From JBOHER01 sp050701115 (GTDB lineage Bacteria > Actinomycetota > Actinomycetes > Mycobacteriales > Pseudonocardiaceae): 21,563 nucleotides of DNA. Numbering within the stretch: position 1 is the stretch's first letter; every line of letters begins with the position of its first letter. Positions 1 through 7,072 of this stretch are shown in pieces. Location of the stretch: assembly GCA_050701115.1 (NCBI GenBank), contig JBOHER010000258.1:1-21563 (forward strand), in the 5' to 3' direction. Both the position numbers and the translations under genes were made by a program. The notes under the pieces are model-generated. The model worked only from the letters and a program-made list of their open reading frames with translations. It searched no databases and had not been told where the DNA came from.

Positions 1-168
1 CCCGCCCGAACTCGGCCGCGCCCCGAACCCGCAGCCATCCGGGGACGAACCGGCGAGCGGGGGCCATCAGCACCCGCGCCTCCCGCGCCCGCAGCGCCTC
101 ACAGATTTCCGGCAGCCGCTCGGCGAACGTCGCGGCCGTGATGCCGTCCGGCAGCCGGACCGGAGCGC
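1..168 (-). CDS. Partial minus-strand reading frame, unidentified
   Basis: Read on the minus strand from about position 168 to the window edge there is an uninterrupted frame with protein-like composition, beginning APVRLPDGITAATFAERLPE and continuing with an alpha-helical, Arg/Glu-rich stretch (EALRAREARVLMAP). It runs off the left end, so neither its full length nor its stop can be seen. The phrase rhythm (a short beta segment, then 'DGITAATFAERLPEICEAL') is reminiscent of the segment before the ATPase core in actinobacterial FtsK/Tra-type conjugation proteins, but this is a weak impression and not an identification. It abuts the GNAT fragment on the other strand, which suggests a breakpoint near 168. 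Confidence 0.3.
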
Positions 169-372
169 GCGACTCTCCTCGTGCGTGAGGACAACGAACC
201 GGCGCAAGCCGCGTATCGTCGCTGGGGCTGGCAAAGAGTCGGGAAGCTGCGACCGTTCCCTGATTCTCCGCACTTCGATGCCATGATCCTTCCGCTACCG
301 CTGGACGAGGCGCGCACCGTCAATAGCGCGAGTCTGGCTGATAATGCGGGAAGGATCGGGCGGACTCGGTGA
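169..372 (+). pseudogene. C-terminal fragment of a GNAT acetyltransferase
   Basis: The frame reads ATLLVREDNEPAQAAYRRWG followed by WQRVGKLRPFPDSPHFDAM. This is the typical last strand-helix-strand of GNAT (Gcn5-related) N-acetyltransferases: the 'N.PA..AYRRWGW..VG' stretch contains the alpha-4 helix and the tyrosine that often acts as general acid. Only about 45 residues of the family's roughly 150-180 are present. The acetyl-CoA-binding loop (R/Q-x-x-G-x-G/A) should lie upstream and is absent, because minus-strand coding begins there instead. Homology fades near 300; the frame then runs unrelated to a TGA at 370-372. I call it a truncated, non-functional remnant. No ribosome binding site is apparent before the GTG at 181. 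Confidence 0.55.
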
Positions 373-644
373 AACATTTCGGCCCGGATCCGGTCTTTTG
401 TAGTAGAGGCTCTGCCGCCACGCAACCCCGGTTTCGGTGCTGCCGGGGGTGACGCGGCCCGGCGTGGCAACTTCTGGGCTTGGTGAGAGATGGGCGCGCC
501 GGAGGTGCCCGAATACCCCCATCCGGCGGCGCAATGACCCCCGTCAAGGGGATCGGACCCCACTTCTCGTGGCTGTCGCAGCAGGTCATCGGCCGCATAA
601 CCTTCCTCAATCTCGGTGAAACACCGCCAAGTCTGGAGACGCAC
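373..644. other. Non-coding leader upstream of the GMC oxidoreductase
   Basis: I see no convincing gene here; the short frames on both strands have no recognisable motif and unstable codon use. The stretch should carry the promoter of the left operon. A TAACCT at 598-603 fits the loose TAnnnT -10 pattern and would give a leader of about 35 bases, but I find no good -35 partner. The GTG at 480 is in frame with the GMC gene, but the residues it would add (55) do not resemble the family. Confidence 0.4.
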
Positions 645-2252
645 GTGGCTGATCAGGAAACCTTCGACTACGTCATTGTTGGCGCGGGCAGCGCCGGCTG
701 CGTGCTGGCCGCGCGGCTGACCGAGGATCCCACTGTCTCGGTGCTGCTGCTGGAAGCGGGACCCGCCGATGATGCCGATGAGATTCACATCCCGGCCGCG
801 TTCGCCAGCCTGTTCAAGACCCGCTGGGACTGGAACTACGAGACTTCTCCGCAGAAGCATCTGGACAATCGACGGAGCTACTGGCCGCGGATGAAGGCGC
901 TCGGCGGCTGCTCCTCGATGAACGCGATGATCTATATGAGAGGCAACCGCGTCGACTACGACACCTGGCGCGACCAACACGGCGCGCAGGGCTGGGGCTA
1001 CGCCGACGTGCTCCCCTACTTCGTCCGCGCGGAGGGCAACAATCGCCTCGACGGTCCCTACCATGGCACGTCGGGCCCGCTGCACGTCGAGGATCGGCGC
1101 TACACCCATGAGCTCACCGAGGCGTGGGTGGAGTCGGCCGTTGAGTGGGGTTTCAAGCGAAACGACGACTTCAACGGCCCCGATCAGGAAGGTGCCGGAC
1201 TCTATCAGGTCACCTGCAAGCGCGGCAGGCGCTGGTCCGCGGCTGACGCGTACCTGCGTCCGGCCATGGACCGGCCGAACCTGACCGTCCGGACCGATGC
1301 GCAGGCGACCAAGGTGCTGCTGGAGGGCACCCGCGCCATTGGCGTGCGCTACCTGCATCACGGCGCGGAGCGCACCACCCACGCGGGCGCCGAGGTGATC
1401 CTGTCCGGCGGCGCGGTCAACACTCCCCACCTGTTGATGCTTTCCGGCATCGGACTGGCCGCACACCTGCGGGACCACGAGATCGATGTCGCCGTCGACG
1501 TTCCGGGAGTCGGCCAGAACCTGCAGGACCACCCGATCGTGCCCCTGCTGTGGTTCACCAAGGGGACCAGCGATCTCGTCGATTACTCCACGCCCGCTCG
1601 GCTCGCCCAATGGCAACTGCTCGGGCGAGGACCGCTGGCCTCGAACGTGGGAGAGGGCGGCGCTTTCTTCGCCAGCCGTGACGGTCTGAACGCTCCCGAC
1701 CTCCAGGTCCATGCCGCACCTACGGGCTTCTACGAGAACGGGCTGCGCGAACCGGTCGGTCGGATGGTCACCGTCGGCGCGACGCTGGTGAACGTATTCA
1801 GCCGTGGCGTCCTGCGGCTGAAGTCAGCGAATCCGTTGTGGAGCCCGGAAATCGATCCCGGCTACTACGAGGATCCGGCCGACCTGGATGCCGTCATCGC
1901 GGGCTGCCGAACCCTCCTCGAGATCTCTCAGCAGGGGCCATTGGCCGGATTGCTCGATCGGCCCTACCTGCCCGCACGCACGGACAACCTCAGCGACGGA
2001 GAACTGGCCGAGCACGTGCGCGCGCTGACCCAGACCCTGTTCCACCCGGTCGGCACCTGCGCAATGGGCGAGGGCGAAGACGCTGTCGTCGATGCCGAGT
2101 TGCGGGTGCGTGGTACCGAGGGCCTGCGGGTGGTCGACGCTTCGGTGATGCCCACGGTGACCAGGGGCAATACCAACGCACCGACGATCATGATCGCCGA
2201 GAAGGCCGCGGACCTCGTCCGCGGCCGCTCGCTGCCCGCCGCCGCCGTCTGA
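645..2252 (+). CDS. GMC-family FAD-dependent alcohol oxidoreductase
   Basis: A 535-residue flavoenzyme of the glucose-methanol-choline family, expected to oxidise an alcohol to an aldehyde in the cytoplasm with FAD as cofactor. Seen in the sequence: the Rossmann FAD-binding motif GAGSAG at residues 13-18; GMC signature 1 (GGCSSMNAMIYMRGN, about residues 87-101); signature 2 (GAVNTPHLLMLSGIG); and the C-terminal catalytic pair, His467 in HPVGTCAMG and Asn511 in RGNTNAPT, which match the His/Asn pair of choline oxidase-type enzymes. Length is normal for the family. I chose GTG 645 because GGAGA at 635-639 sits 5 bases upstream and the Rossmann strand begins at once; the longer frame from 480 adds an unrelated tail. 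An aldehyde dehydrogenase follows 43 bases downstream, so the pair probably takes an alcohol to an acid. Choline is possible, but the downstream SCP2 protein argues for a hydrophobic alcohol (inference). Confidence 0.93.
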   Translation: MADQETFDYVIVGAGSAGCVLAARLTEDPTVSVLLLEAGPADDADEIHIPAAFASLFKTRWDWNYETSPQKHLDNRRSYWPRMKALGGCSSMNAMIYMRGNRVDYDTWRDQHGAQGWGYADVLPYFVRAEGNNRLDGPYHGTSGPLHVEDRRYTHELTEAWVESAVEWGFKRNDDFNGPDQEGAGLYQVTCKRGRRWSAADAYLRPAMDRPNLTVRTDAQATKVLLEGTRAIGVRYLHHGAERTTHAGAEVILSGGAVNTPHLLMLSGIGLAAHLRDHEIDVAVDVPGVGQNLQDHPIVPLLWFTKGTSDLVDYSTPARLAQWQLLGRGPLASNVGEGGAFFASRDGLNAPDLQVHAAPTGFYENGLREPVGRMVTVGATLVNVFSRGVLRLKSANPLWSPEIDPGYYEDPADLDAVIAGCRTLLEISQQGPLAGLLDRPYLPARTDNLSDGELAEHVRALTQTLFHPVGTCAMGEGEDAVVDAELRVRGTEGLRVVDASVMPTVTRGNTNAPTIMIAEKAADLVRGRSLPAAAV

Positions 2253-2295
2253 TCGCCGCCGACTGTTCGACTCTGCACGCATTGGAGGAGTTTCC

Positions 2296-3882
2296 GTGAC
2301 TGCCACTAACACCGCCGCCGGGACAGCCAGCCGTCGTCGAAAGCCGAAGCAGACGATCGCGCCCGCCACGAGTCCGTCCACTTTCGACTCGCTCAACCCG
2401 GCTACCGGCGAGGTCGTCGGCTCCTACCCGGTGCACGGCCCCGACGAGGTCACGGCCGCTGTCGGCCGGGCCAAGCAGGCGGCGGAGTTCTGGGCGTCGC
2501 TGTCGTTCTCCGAGCGGGCACAGCGCCTCGTCGCGTGGAAGGGAGTGCTCGCTCGGCGGATGGCCCAACTGGCCGATGTCGTGCACCTCGAGACCGGCAA
2601 ACCGCACTCTGACGCGCAACTGGAGATCGTCCTCGCCATCGACCACATCGCCTGGGCGGCCAAGAACGCGCGCAAGGTGCTCGGCCCGCGCCGTGTCTCA
2701 CCCGGCTTGCTGATGGCCAACCACGCCGCGTCGGTCGAATACCGGCCGCTCGGGGTGATCGGGGTGATCGGGCCGTGGAACTACCCGATCTTCACTCCGC
2801 TCGGATCGATCGCCTACGCGCTCGCCGCGGGCAATGCGGTGGTCTTCAAGCCCAGCGAGCACACCCCCGGAGTCGCGGCCTGGCTGGTGGACGCCTTCGC
2901 GCAGGTCGTTCCGGAGGCGCCCGTGCTGCAACTGGTCACGGGGTTCGGGCCGACCGGAGAGGTGCTGTGCCGATCCGGCGTCGACAAGATCGCGTTCACC
3001 GGGTCGGCGAAGACGGCGACCCATGTGATGCGAGCCTGCGCCGACGACCTGGTCCCGATGATCATCGAGGGCGGCGGAAAGGACGCCATGCTGGTCGATG
3101 CCGACGCTGACATCGCGGCAGCAGCCGACGCCGCGGCATGGGGTGGCATGTCCAACGCGGGCCAGACCTGCATCGGCGTCGAGCGGGTATACGTGCACGA
3201 GCAGGTCTACGACGCGTTCCTGGACGAACTCACCGCGCGGACGCGGCAGATCCGCGGCGGTGTGGACACCGGCGCGCAGTTCGGACCGATGACCATGCCG
3301 TCACAGCTCGACGTCATCCGCAGGCACATCACCGACGCCATCTCCCGCGGTGGCAGGGCACTCGTGGGTGGGGTCGATGCCGTCGGCGATCGGTGCGTGC
3401 AGCCGACCATTCTCGTCGACGTGCCGGAGGATTCAGTCGCGGTGACCGAGGAAACCTTCGGGCCGACTTTGACCATCGCGAAGGTGCGCGACATGGACGA
3501 GGCGGTGCGGCTGGCGAATGACTCCCGCTACGGCCTCGGTGCGACGGTCTTCTCGAAGCGGCGCGGCGCGGAACTGGCCCGGCGGATCCGCTCCGGCATG
3601 GCCGCCGTGAACTCCGTGATCGCTTTCGCGGCGATGCCGTCTTTGCCCTTCGGCGGTATAGGGCAGTCGGGATTCGGCCGGATACACGGTCCAGATGGCT
3701 TGAAGGAGTTCACCGCAGCCAAAGCCGTTGCGCGGCAGCGTTTCCGCGTGCCCCTCACGCTCACCACCTTCGCCCGATCGGCAGGCGCGGACAAGGCGGT
3801 CGCGACGCTGACCACCCTGCTACACGGGCGCGCCCGGCATGCTGCCTCGCCGCAGGCGCTGGCTGGCCGAGGTGCGCGGTGA
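2296..3882 (+). CDS. NAD(P)-dependent aldehyde dehydrogenase
   Basis: A 528-residue ALDH-superfamily enzyme converting an aldehyde to a carboxylic acid. Visible motifs: the cofactor-binding segment GVIGPWNYPIFTPLGSIAYA and VFKPSEHTP; the Rossmann FTGSAKTA; catalytic base Glu258 in IIEGGGKDA; and nucleophile Cys292 in NAGQTCIG. The Glu-Cys spacing of 34 is standard. EETFGPTL is also present near the C-terminus. The unusual EGGGKD (instead of ELGGK) and the surrounding sequence resemble a mycobacterial ALDH subgroup (Rv0147-like, from memory). About 30 residues at the N-terminus (Ala/Thr/Lys-rich) and 45 at the C-terminus lie outside the usual core. The GTG start at 2296 has a strong GGAGGAG at 2284-2290. 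It is the second gene of the operon, and its stop overlaps the start of the next gene by four bases (GTGA). Its substrate is probably the product of the GMC enzyme upstream. Confidence 0.94.
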   Translation: MTATNTAAGTASRRRKPKQTIAPATSPSTFDSLNPATGEVVGSYPVHGPDEVTAAVGRAKQAAEFWASLSFSERAQRLVAWKGVLARRMAQLADVVHLETGKPHSDAQLEIVLAIDHIAWAAKNARKVLGPRRVSPGLLMANHAASVEYRPLGVIGVIGPWNYPIFTPLGSIAYALAAGNAVVFKPSEHTPGVAAWLVDAFAQVVPEAPVLQLVTGFGPTGEVLCRSGVDKIAFTGSAKTATHVMRACADDLVPMIIEGGGKDAMLVDADADIAAAADAAAWGGMSNAGQTCIGVERVYVHEQVYDAFLDELTARTRQIRGGVDTGAQFGPMTMPSQLDVIRRHITDAISRGGRALVGGVDAVGDRCVQPTILVDVPEDSVAVTEETFGPTLTIAKVRDMDEAVRLANDSRYGLGATVFSKRRGAELARRIRSGMAAVNSVIAFAAMPSLPFGGIGQSGFGRIHGPDGLKEFTAAKAVARQRFRVPLTLTTFARSAGADKAVATLTTLLHGRARHAASPQALAGRGAR

Positions 3883-4408
3883 GCGATCTTCCTCTTCCCG
3901 AACTTCCCGGCGTGCGTCACCATTTCGTCGACCTTGACGGCGTGCGCGTGCATGTCGCCGAGGCCGGTTCGTGGCCGCCACCGGTGTTCCTGCACGGCTG
4001 GCCGCAGCATTGGTGGACCTGGCGGCACCTGCTCACCTCGTTGGCGTCGTCCTACCGCGTGATCTGCCCGGACTTGCGCGGCTACGGCTGGTCGGATGTG
4101 CCGTCTGGCGGATACGACAAGGAGCAGATGGTGACCGATCTGCTGGCCTTGTTCGACGCGCTCGAATTGGACGACGTGCGCCTGGTGGGTCACGACTGGG
4201 GCGGGGTGGTCGGTTTCAGCGCCTGGAGGTTCCGACCCTGTTCGTGCACGGCGACCGGGACATCGTGCTCCGTCCGGCCTTCGTGGCGGGCGGTGAGCGG
4301 TTCGCCGATGACCTGCGGTTGGAGCTGGTACCGGACGTCGGTCACTTCATCACCGATGAGGTTCCGGAGTTGGTGCTGGATCGGGTACGGAGCTGGTTCG
4401 CTGCCTGA
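3879..4408 (+). pseudogene. Epoxide-hydrolase-type alpha/beta hydrolase, cap domain deleted and frame broken
   Basis: From GTG 3879 (overlapping the ALDH stop as GTGA) the frame encodes a normal N-terminal half: oxyanion-hole motif FLHGWPQHWW, DLRGYGWSD, and the nucleophile elbow GHDWGG, whose Asp is the nucleophile in epoxide hydrolases and haloalkane dehalogenases. Around 4220-4235 homology jumps to another frame, which encodes the C-terminal part: VPTLFVHGDRDIVLRP (acid residue), then VPDVGHFITDE (catalytic His), and a stop at 4406-4408. About 100 residues that should form the cap domain are missing, and the two halves are out of frame. The 3879 frame would run on as unrelated sequence to 4685, inside the next gene. 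Intact relatives are about 280-300 residues. The catalytic triad pieces survive, which suggests one recent deletion rather than long decay. A functional product is very unlikely. Confidence 0.82.
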
Positions 4409-4449
4409 CCCACTGGAAATCAGTGTTGTACAACAAGAAGGAGACACCC

Positions 4450-4857
4450 ATGCCCGCGTTCAAAGACGAGTCCGAGGTCTACGACTACGTCGGAGGAATC
4501 TTCGAGCAGGCCGTCGCCGACCCCGTGCTCGGTGCGAAGTTCGCCGAATCCGGTGTCGTGCTTCGGCTGAACTACACCGACCCGGACGCCTCGCTCACCG
4601 TCGATATGCCGCGACGCGAGGTGCACACCGGAGATTCGGGACCGACGCCGAATGTGGAGATGTTCATGTCGGCCGACACTGGTAACCGGTTCTGGCTCGG
4701 CAAGGTGAATCTGACCCTGGCGATGGCCAAGGGACAGGTGAAGGCGAAGGGCTCGGTGCCCAAGCTACTCAAGCTGGTACCGAGCGCGAAGAGCCTGTTC
4801 CCGCGATACCGGGCGATGCTGGAGGAGAACGGGCGCACCGACCTGCTGAGCGCCTAG
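4450..4857 (+). CDS. SCP2 sterol/lipid-carrier domain protein
   Basis: A 135-residue single-domain protein of the SCP2 (sterol carrier protein 2) type: a soluble alpha/beta fold with a hydrophobic tunnel that binds acyl chains, acyl-CoA or sterols. The pattern is seen in the strand-rich middle (VVLRLNYTDPDASLTVDM), in FMSADTGNRFWLGKVNLTLA, and in the closing helical part with the usual basic glycine turn (AKGQVKAKGSVPKLLKLV). There is no signal peptide. ATG 4450 is preceded by AAGAAGGAGA at 4434-4443; the in-frame TTG at 4423 is upstream of that site and unlikely. It lies 41 bases after the broken hydrolase and closes the operon. Its stop (TAG 4855-4857) overlaps the stop of the convergent response regulator. 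It probably presents or holds the hydrophobic substrate of the GMC/ALDH pair (inference). Confidence 0.82.
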   Translation: MPAFKDESEVYDYVGGIFEQAVADPVLGAKFAESGVVLRLNYTDPDASLTVDMPRREVHTGDSGPTPNVEMFMSADTGNRFWLGKVNLTLAMAKGQVKAKGSVPKLLKLVPSAKSLFPRYRAMLEENGRTDLLSA

Positions 4858-5537
4858 CGCCCGGACAGGCCAGGCGTACGGGGCGGTTGTCCCGGATCGA
4901 GCAGCCCGAACTGCCCGGCCAGGCTGGCCGCTTCGACCCGGTTGGTCGCCCCGATCTTGTTCAGCAGGGACGCCACCATGCGTTTCGCGGTGCGTTCCGA
5001 GACCAGCATTCTGCGGGCGATGTCGGTGTTCTCCAACCCCCGGGACAGCAACTGCCACAGTTGCAGGTCCCGGGGACCGAGTCGTTCCAGCAGTTCTCGC
5101 GACGGCTTGCGGGAGGCGTTCAACATGACGTCGACGAGTCGGGGGTCCAAGACACAGAAGCCCCCCGCGATGGTGAGCAGCGGGGCGATGAGGACCTCGG
5201 GATCGGCTGACTTCGGCAGGTAGCCGTCCGCGCCCGCTCGGATCGCCTCCTCGGCCAACTCCATGTCCTCCGCGCCGGACAGGGCAAGGATGCGCGTCGT
5301 CGGAGAACGCTTCTTGATCTGGCGGATCGCGGCCGCGCCACCGAGTGGGGGCATCGCGAGATCCACTATCGCCAGGTCGGCCTGGCACCGCTCGGCCAGG
5401 GCGGCGGCCTCCTCCACCCGCGTGGTGTGCCCACCGACCTCGAACCTCTCGCCTGCCTTGGCGGACAGCAGCAATGCGAGCCCCTGGCCGAACAGATCGT
5501 GGTCGTCCACGATGACAACACGCAGCCGATCAGTCAC
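4854..5537 (-). CDS. NarL/LuxR-family response regulator
   Basis: A 227-residue two-component response regulator. Receiver domain, residues 5-125: acidic pair Asp11-Asp12 (IVDDHD), phospho-acceptor Asp59 (AIVDLAMPP), switch Ser in LALSGAE, and Lys109 (GYLPKS). A GerE/LuxR-type helix-turn-helix occupies about residues 152-213 (LGPRDLQLWQLLSRGLENTD, then IARRML and the recognition helix SERTAKRMVASLLNKIG). The start is GTG at 5535-5537; Met-Thr-Asp leads straight into the first receiver strand. It is divergent from a membrane histidine kinase 65 bases away, which is the obvious partner. It converges on the SCP2 gene, with the stop codons sharing CTAG at 4854-4857. Expected to bind DNA as a phosphorylated dimer; the left operon or the R2lox operon are candidate targets (inference). 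Confidence 0.93.
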   Translation of the reverse strand: MTDRLRVVIVDDHDLFGQGLALLLSAKAGERFEVGGHTTRVEEAAALAERCQADLAIVDLAMPPLGGAAAIRQIKKRSPTTRILALSGAEDMELAEEAIRAGADGYLPKSADPEVLIAPLLTIAGGFCVLDPRLVDVMLNASRKPSRELLERLGPRDLQLWQLLSRGLENTDIARRMLVSERTAKRMVASLLNKIGATNRVEAASLAGQFGLLDPGQPPRTPGLSGR

Positions 5538-5602
5538 GCTTGCAGTGTGACACGGTGGCCGGTGATTGCCAGTCCCCGCACAAGCTACGACGGAGGGCGG
5601 CC
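5533..5602. promoter_or_regulatory. Divergent regulator/kinase control region with small inverted repeats
   Basis: The 65 bases between the two divergent start codons must hold both promoters unless transcription starts inside coding sequence. GTCAC (5533-5537) and GTGAC (5547-5551) form an inverted repeat that covers the regulator's start codon, and GTGTGACAC (5545-5553) is a nested odd-centred palindrome. GGAGGG at 5592-5597 is the kinase ribosome binding site. The repeats are short and could occur by chance. Confidence 0.35.
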
Positions 5603-6925
5603 GTGGACAGGCGCACCGACAAGGTCCCGGTCCTAGCGCTGCCGCGATCCGATGGGCACGAGGACGAGTACGGACTGTCCCGAATCGAACTGGTCATCGT
5701 CTCGATCCGGTTTGCCATCGTGCTCTCTGCGATCGTGGTAGTGGTGATCGGTGTCGATCCGATGCGGCGGCACCCGGTTCCCGCCATCGCGCTGCTTGGT
5801 GTCGCGCTGGTCTACGCGGTGCTGCTCATGTTTCGCCCGCACTGGGAGCGCCCGGGCCGACGGTCGGCTGTCCTGGTCACCATGCTGGACAGCGCACTCT
5901 CGCTGGGAGTGATCGCGGCGACCGGAGCGGTGGAGAGCCCCGCCGCGACGATTCTGTTTCTGGTGATCGTCGCAGCGGCGACCCGGATGCGCCTGTCCGT
6001 GACGATCGCCATCGCGCTGGCACTCGCTGCAAGTTACCTGGCCATCGCGCTGTTGGTCGAACCCGAGCGAAACCCCTTCGACGAGCGGATGCAGATCGGC
6101 CTGTGGTGGGCGCTGTATCTGCTGTTCACCGCCGTGCTCGCGGGCAGCCTGTCGCTGTATGCCGAGCGCGCACACGAAGCGCAAGCCGCGGCGAAGGCCG
6201 AGGCCATCGCTGAGCACAGCGCAGCGGAGGAAGAACGCGACCTGCGAACTCGGTTGCTCGCGGCGCACCAGGCGCAGCACGACGGCTTACGCGCGATCCT
6301 GCACGACTTTCGTACCCCGGTGTCCTCCCTCACTGCCCTGACCGCGGAACTCGCGCATCCCCGAACAACCATCGCTGATGCCGAGAAAGAGGCCGCACTG
6401 CGACTGGTGTCCGCGCACGCCCAGCACTTCTCGGCGATGTTGGACGCGCTCTCCGATGTGGCGGCCAGCCGGAACCCAACCCTGTCAGGCAGGGCGCCGC
6501 AGACGGTGGAATTGCGGGAACTGCTACTCGTCGCGGGCGATGCCGCGGGACTGCGACCGCCTCGGTTGCGGCTGATCGTGGATCCGCCGACCGCGCGGAT
6601 CCGAATCGACACCCAACGCTTCCGGCGGGTGCTGACCAACCTGATGGACAACGCGGAACGGCACGGGAAGAACGAGCCGGTCGACGTCGTTGCCCGGGTC
6701 GACGGCCGCCTTAGGGTGGACATCCTCGATCGCGGCCTGGGCATGACCCCCGAGCAATTGCGGGTGGCCACCCGCAAGGACGTGTCGCTCGGCGAAGCCG
6801 AGGGTGGCAGTGGACTCGGGCTATGGATCGTCGAGCAGATCGTGCAGGCGATGGGTGGAGAACTCCGTCTCGACGTCAGACCCGGCGGTGGCCTGGCCGC
6901 ACACCTGTCCGTTCCGCTGGACTGA
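5603..6925 (+). CDS. Membrane sensor histidine kinase, six-helix type
   Basis: A 440-residue integral-membrane histidine kinase. After a charged N-terminus of about 25 residues there are about six hydrophobic segments (roughly residues 28-50, 57-77, 89-107, 113-128, 131-151 and 167-186) with almost no extracytoplasmic domain, so the signal is probably sensed within or near the membrane. A coiled, Ala/Glu-rich linker leads to the H-box ILHDFRTPVSSL (His234), the N-box LTNLMDNAERHG (Asn350), G1 ILDRGLGM (Asp376), and G2 GGSGLGLWIVEQ (from about 402). The layout recalls RegB/PrrB-type kinases (family comparison from memory); no Cys redox box is seen. Start GTG 5603 has GGAGGG at 5592-5597; the upstream in-frame ATG at 5540 would place translation across the divergent promoter. 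The partner is the NarL-type regulator transcribed away from it. Confidence 0.92.
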   Translation: MDRRTDKVPVLALPRSDGHEDEYGLSRIELVIVSIRFAIVLSAIVVVVIGVDPMRRHPVPAIALLGVALVYAVLLMFRPHWERPGRRSAVLVTMLDSALSLGVIAATGAVESPAATILFLVIVAAATRMRLSVTIAIALALAASYLAIALLVEPERNPFDERMQIGLWWALYLLFTAVLAGSLSLYAERAHEAQAAAKAEAIAEHSAAEEERDLRTRLLAAHQAQHDGLRAILHDFRTPVSSLTALTAELAHPRTTIADAEKEAALRLVSAHAQHFSAMLDALSDVAASRNPTLSGRAPQTVELRELLLVAGDAAGLRPPRLRLIVDPPTARIRIDTQRFRRVLTNLMDNAERHGKNEPVDVVARVDGRLRVDILDRGLGMTPEQLRVATRKDVSLGEAEGGSGLGLWIVEQIVQAMGGELRLDVRPGGGLAAHLSVPLD

Positions 6926-6954
6926 CCCACACTCTGGCATCCGGCCAAGCCAGT

Positions 6955-7012
6955 TGGCCCGCATGGGCCAGAGGTGGCACCTCCGACCCGTATGCGTGCC
7001 GCCGACCGGCGG
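6955..7012. promoter_or_regulatory. Three consecutive inverted repeats ahead of the R2lox operon
   Basis: In the 147-base gap between the kinase and the ferredoxin reductase there are three perfect hairpin-forming repeats in 58 bases: TGGCCC-GCAT-GGGCCA (6955-6970), directly followed by GAGGTG-G-CACCTC (6971-6983), then CCGCC-GACC-GGCGG (6999-7012, counted within the GTGCC/GCCGACC context). No U-run follows any of them, so a classical intrinsic terminator is not supported. They could be operator sites, a structured leader, or a stem-rich transcription end for the kinase. The last lies about 60 bases before the GTG of the reductase, whose ribosome binding site is GGAGGAG at 7059-7065. Confidence 0.5.
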
Positions 7013-7072
7013 AGATGCTGCCTGCATAACGTCGCAACCAGCAGCGACAGCGGGTAGCGGAGGAGCCAGGCA

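Noticed and set aside
539..551. CCCC-GTCAA-GGGG hairpin before the GMC gene
   Set aside because: Four-base arms in GC-rich DNA are expected by chance.
99..1712. 537-residue minus-strand open frame
   Set aside because: It lies antisense to the GMC gene, has no domain motif, and its composition (Val/Gly/Ala/His/Arg-rich) is the usual mirror of a high-GC gene on the opposite strand.
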